DNA of 45,832 bases from an uncultured Saprospiraceae bacterium (GTDB lineage Bacteria; Bacteroidota; Bacteroidia; Chitinophagales; Saprospiraceae), in NCBI GenBank assembly GCA_938028705.1, contig CALIZI010000131.1, forward strand, positions 1 to 45,832. The letters run 5' to 3'. The stretch's first letter is position 1. Each line of letters opens with the position of its first letter. Positions 42,856 to 45,832 of the stretch are shown piece after piece. A program made the translations under genes and the position numbers. The notes beneath the pieces are model-generated. The model was given only the letters and a program-made list of their open reading frames with translations, had not been told where the DNA came from and did not search any database.

Positions 42856-43622
42856 TACCGCACCAAGCCATACTGCTCAATGATGCGAATAAGTTTTTCG
42901 GCATAGAGTGGGTCTTTTGAGTATCCGGCAAGTTCCAAGCCTTTTGCCCAGCGTTGGTAATCGGTTTTGTCCAGATTGGTGAGGGCTTTGAATGTGCCTT
43001 CGGAGAGGTGCTTGCTGTGGTTGCGGAAAGAGAACCATGCCGACTCGTAGCTACGCATACAAGTACCATCGTAAGTCGCGGTTTTTTCTGTCCACCCATT
43101 GTCGCATTCTAAATTAAAATAATTATTTGTCTGATTGGCGATAATACTCGTACCTGCCTGACTCGCCAACAAAGACTGTGCAAGTGTAATCGAAGCCGGA
43201 ATATTAAATTTCTCCATTTCAGTTACCGCCACCTTTTCAAATCGCTTCACATAAGCCGCAATAGTCACTTCCGGTGCAATGACAAGTTCGGCATCGGGCG
43301 CAAGTGTGGGCGCACTATCGCCACTAAATACAGAGAGCAAGCCCGTCTTGGAAATAATACTTTCTTGTGCAACAGGTGGCACTTCTTCCGTAAATTTTTC
43401 CCGTTTTTTAATCGACTCTTTGGGCGTATGTAGCAATGGCTGAACGGCTTTCGGTGCTTCCTGCAACATCGGCTGCTCCTCTTGTGCGGGCTTACCCATA
43501 CGGAAATTGACATTCAGATTTTTACCCGCAAATGCAGTCAGCACGATAACAACTATCGCAAGTTTGAACCAGTGGTTTTGCAGAAAAGTAAGGGTGGTGG
43601 CTTGGTATGCTCTCATTTTCAT
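42855..43622 (-). CDS. Glucosaminidase-like protein lacking the catalytic Glu
   Basis: A 255-residue membrane-anchored protein. One transmembrane helix lies at about 19-33, a proline-rich linker at about 40-120, and a glucosaminidase (FlgJ/LytG-type) domain at about 124-255 (YVKRFEKVAVTEMEKFNIPA and onward). Active family members have a Glu in an LAQ-x-x-LES-x-x-G context. Here the aligned part reads LAQSLLASQAG, so Ala153 stands where the Glu is expected. The substrate-groove segment NQTNNYFNLEC is present, as are YESAWFSFRNHS and the C-terminal helices. If the alignment is right, the domain may bind peptidoglycan without cutting it. Confidence 0.8.
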   Translation of the reverse strand: MKMRAYQATTLTFLQNHWFKLAIVVIVLTAFAGKNLNVNFRMGKPAQEEQPMLQEAPKAVQPLLHTPKESIKKREKFTEEVPPVAQESIISKTGLLSVFSGDSAPTLAPDAELVIAPEVTIAAYVKRFEKVAVTEMEKFNIPASITLAQSLLASQAGTSIIANQTNNYFNLECDNGWTEKTATYDGTCMRSYESAWFSFRNHSKHLSEGTFKALTNLDKTDYQRWAKGLELAGYSKDPLYAEKLIRIIEQYGLVR

Positions 43623-43903
43623 GACATATATATTGATGTTTGATGAACAATTTTTTTGTTGAGATTGTGAGTGTTTAGACTTCTCACAACTTATTTATAT
43701 TATAATCAGGGAATGTACCCCACATTAATTTTTTTGGAATTTGGAATTTGTGTTTTGGAATTTTTAAAAAACATGTTGATGTTTATTAAATGCAAATTTA
43801 AAACAAAATGTTTTAAATTTCAATTATTTTGATGAAAATTATTTTTTAAATTTAAAATTGAAGTTGAGTTTGAGGTTGAAGTTGATTTGTATATATTTGA
43901 GGA
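43623..43903. other. Spacer with heptad-like tract and promoter
   Basis: Contains TTTGGAATTTGGAATTTGTG-type repeats (about 43732-43762) and a degenerate tract built of GAAGTTGAGTTTGAGGTTGA words (43859-43885), ending in the -7 box at 43892-43899. Confidence 0.45.
43892..43899 (+). promoter_or_regulatory. -7 box of the EamA gene
   Basis: TATATTTG matches TAnnTTTG and ends only 4 nt before the ATG at 43904. If used, the transcript would have almost no leader. Confidence 0.5.
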
Positions 43904-44800
43904 ATGAATAAAGTCTTATTTGCTCACCTCGCGCTCGCTGCCGTACAAATCATTTATGCAGCAAGTTATACGATTGCCAAAATCGCGATGCCACAATATA
44001 TACAGCCTTTTGGCTTTATTTTGATTCGCGTATTTACGGGTTGCGTATTGTTTTGGTTGGCACATCTGATTTTTATTCGTGAAAAAATCAAGCGGCAGGA
44101 TATTGGCTATCTGATGATTTGCGGAATATTTGGCGCAGGAGTCAACCAACTGACCTTCTTTAAAGGCTTGAGCCTGACCACACCGATTGATGCTTCGCTT
44201 ATCGTGACCACCTGCCCAATTATGGTGCTGCCGATAGCCGCCGTATTGATTGGCGAGCGCATTACGTGGCGCAGGTTGGTGGGTATTTTACTGGGTGCGG
44301 CGGGTGCTGTTTTTTTGATTTTATATGGTAAAAATGTCGTGGACAATCCGGGAGAAAATCGCGCACTCGGCAATATTTATTTATTCCTTAATGCCTCGTT
44401 TTACGCCACCTATTTGGTCTTGGTCAAATCGCTGCTCAAAAAATATCATCCACTCACTATCGTAAAATGGGTCTTTACCTTCGGATTGATTTTAGTCTTT
44501 CCTTTTGGCATTCAGGAACTTATGGTGGTCGAGTGGGCTACGTTTACGCAAGGCGTATGGTGGTCGGTTTTTTATATCTTATTTTTCGTTACTTTTATCG
44601 CTTTTTTATTCAATATTCTGGCATTGCGTGTGGTGAGTCCTGCAGCGGCAAGTGCTTATATTTATTCGCAACCTTTTCTTGCCACTATCATCGCTATGCT
44701 TGCAGGTAAAGACATGATTTCGGTGCCGCAAGTATTGGCTTGTTTATTGATTTTTGCGGGCTTGTATTTGGTGAGTAGTCGGCAGGAAAATGTAGCGTAA
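43904..44800 (+). CDS. EamA-family drug/metabolite transporter
   Basis: A 298-residue inner-membrane protein with about ten hydrophobic helices in two halves. Each half has the EamA fold (VQIIYAASYTIAKIAMPQYI at the start of the first; LFLNASFYATYLVLVKSLLK at the start of the second). The family exports or exchanges small metabolites, amino acids or nucleotide sugars. The substrate cannot be deduced. ATG 43904 fits the first helix well and no alternative start is needed. The gene stands alone and is followed by an imperfect hairpin at about 44801-44861 and then a kilobase without genes. Confidence 0.9.
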   Translation: MNKVLFAHLALAAVQIIYAASYTIAKIAMPQYIQPFGFILIRVFTGCVLFWLAHLIFIREKIKRQDIGYLMICGIFGAGVNQLTFFKGLSLTTPIDASLIVTTCPIMVLPIAAVLIGERITWRRLVGILLGAAGAVFLILYGKNVVDNPGENRALGNIYLFLNASFYATYLVLVKSLLKKYHPLTIVKWVFTFGLILVFPFGIQELMVVEWATFTQGVWWSVFYILFFVTFIAFLFNILALRVVSPAAASAYIYSQPFLATIIAMLAGKDMISVPQVLACLLIFAGLYLVSSRQENVA

Positions 44801-44861
44801 TGCCTCCGGCTTGCATCGCGCACTATCTGACTAAACTAATTCAGCGCAAGCTGGAGACATT
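44801..44861. repeat. Imperfect inverted repeat after the EamA gene
   Basis: AATGCCTCCGGCTTGC (from about 44801) and GCAAGCTGGAGACATT (to about 44861) pair with two mismatches around a 29-nt loop. Six A/T bases follow, but there is no clear T-run. Confidence 0.5.
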
Positions 44862-44940
44862 AAAAATACCCATGTTTTTCATTATTTTAAATAATAATAT
44901 TTACAAATAACTTATTTTCAATATAAAAATATCATAAAAT

Positions 44941-45094
44941 CAATGTGTTCGCCAAATTGGGTATTCAGTATTTTTTGATTATTAATAAATTTAAATTGCG
45001 ATTTATATTTAATTAAAAATAAATTATTTACAAAAATAAAAATAAATAAACTATTCATATTAGATTTGTAATTTTTAATTTGGTGAACACATTG
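44941..45094. repeat. AT-rich segment with 18-bp terminal inverted repeats
   Basis: CAATGTGTTCGCCAAATT (44941-44958) is mirrored at 45077-45094 with one mismatch. The 154-bp unit between and including the ends is AT-rich and has no open frame, the layout of a small non-autonomous element. Confidence 0.65.
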
Positions 45095-45119
45095 AAAATA
45101 ATTTCAATTAATAATACAA

Positions 45120-45332
45120 CTTGACAATTTCATATTTTAAAAATAAAAATGTGTTTATATTTAATATGGGATGTTTTTTCCGAATTTGGGCTAAAACTCG
45201 TCTGACATTTAAACTTTGCTGGGAAAATATGACATCATCGGTGAATTTTGAAAATGTCTGACGAGTTTTAGCCCAAATTCAAGAGCAAAATGCCCACTAT
45301 ATTAAAAAAAAATCGAACATGATATTGTCAAG
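45120..45332. repeat. MITE-like element, copy 3
   Basis: The ends CTTGACAAT (45120-45128) and ATTGTCAAG (45324-45332) are exact complements. The core arms are 45182-45210 and 45252-45280 with one T·T mismatch, and a 41-nt loop replaces the tight loop of copies 1 and 2. Relative to copy 1, the arm sequence GACC/GGTC has become GGGC/GCCC: two pairs changed on both sides. Confidence 0.75.
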
Positions 45333-45832
45333 ATAAGACGACTATATTTCAATTCAATCATTCAAATAAAAATCCCAAAACGAACTTTTTTTTCATCAAT
45401 TACGTTCTCAACTCCGAGTTTAGGTATAACTTTGCAACAAGTGGTTAATCAGTAAATTAGTAAACTTATTAATCAGGTTACGTAAAATCAATACCACTAT
45501 ATTCATTTGGAATTTAGAATTTGTTTTTTGGGTAGTGCTACATTCACGTTTCGCTAAAAAAACATTTTAAATAATTAAAATTTATAAAAATTTGTTTATC
45601 ATTATTTTATTTAATAATAAAAAAATAATTTAATTTGGAGCGAACTGTACTGACGACTTTAGCCGTCAAGTGGCTTGCTTCCTCTGCGATGGCTAAAGTC
45701 AACCTGTGCGATTAAAATAAGTTGAGACTTGCAAATCGACTTTTTGCGATAAAGGTACCTTAGTACCGACCCTGTTTGTAGCAAAATCTAAAGAACAAAC
45801 GATTAAGGTACATAGTACCGACACCCTTATGC
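45333..45832. other. Non-coding end of window
   Basis: No gene is seen. Contents are AT-rich tracts, a 10-bp stem GACTTTAGCC / GGCTAAAGTC at 45655-45664 and 45691-45700, and two similar units at 45747-45770 and 45800-45822, each holding a short palindrome (GGTACCTTAGTACC and GGTACATAGTACC). Confidence 0.5.

Overview
The window looks like chromosomal DNA of a Bacteroidota bacterium, most likely a free-living Saprospiria-type lineage (the lineage is an inference). The support is two SusC/SusD-type TonB receptor loci, SusD lipoproteins with a lipobox, a multi-domain CotH/lamin-tail secreted protein, near-absence of Shine-Dalgarno sites, and several TAnnTTTG -7 boxes typical of the Bacteroidota sigma factor. 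Spacers are long, AT-rich and full of palindromes. There is no rRNA, CRISPR array, transposase or integrase.

Layout. 1-3.3 kb: end of a MITE-like repeat, hisS, a ParE-type toxin-antitoxin pair, and a stand-alone LuxE-type acyl-protein synthetase on the minus strand. 3.4-12 kb: a secreted VWA protein, an MFS-like transporter and a 1682-residue CotH/lamin-tail protein. 12-14.1 kb: a repeat-rich zone around one NUDIX gene. 14.1-15.2 kb: a MurG-like glycosyltransferase. 15.2-25 kb: ten consecutive minus-strand genes. In order of transcription these are a hypothetical secreted protein, an AAA ATPase with a DUF4276/TOPRIM-like partner, a membrane VWA protein, an SMI1/KNR4-like lipoprotein, an antitoxin and PIN toxin, a PLD-family nuclease, a gamma-class adenine methylase and a sulfotransferase. 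25.1 kb: fabH. 26.7-39.5 kb: susC-susD, then susC-susD-lipoprotein-susD. 39.5-44.8 kb: GDP-fucose synthase, tRNA-Pro(GGG), an O6-alkylguanine transferase, a TPR protein, a glucosaminidase-like protein and an EamA transporter. The last kilobase is non-coding and contains three repeat structures.

How genes may work together. The antitoxin, PIN toxin, PLD nuclease and methylase genes are packed like one operon (1-nt overlap, then 7-nt and 72-nt gaps). They lie between two 23-bp direct repeats (22/23 identical), which suggests a defence cassette acquired as a unit. The ATPase/TOPRIM-like pair overlaps by 7 nt and is a second candidate anti-phage system. The susCD loci form two outer-membrane uptake systems with nearly matching promoter segments; one susD has been duplicated without a susC.

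The least expected observations are non-coding or translational. There is a three-copy MITE-like family with a 30-bp inner hairpin kept paired by compensatory changes. Two related spacers differ by small palindromes present in only one of them. Two genes, the glycosyltransferase and the alkyltransferase, have no ATG, GTG or TTG at a position that would give an intact N-terminus, and both have ATC ATC AAA there.
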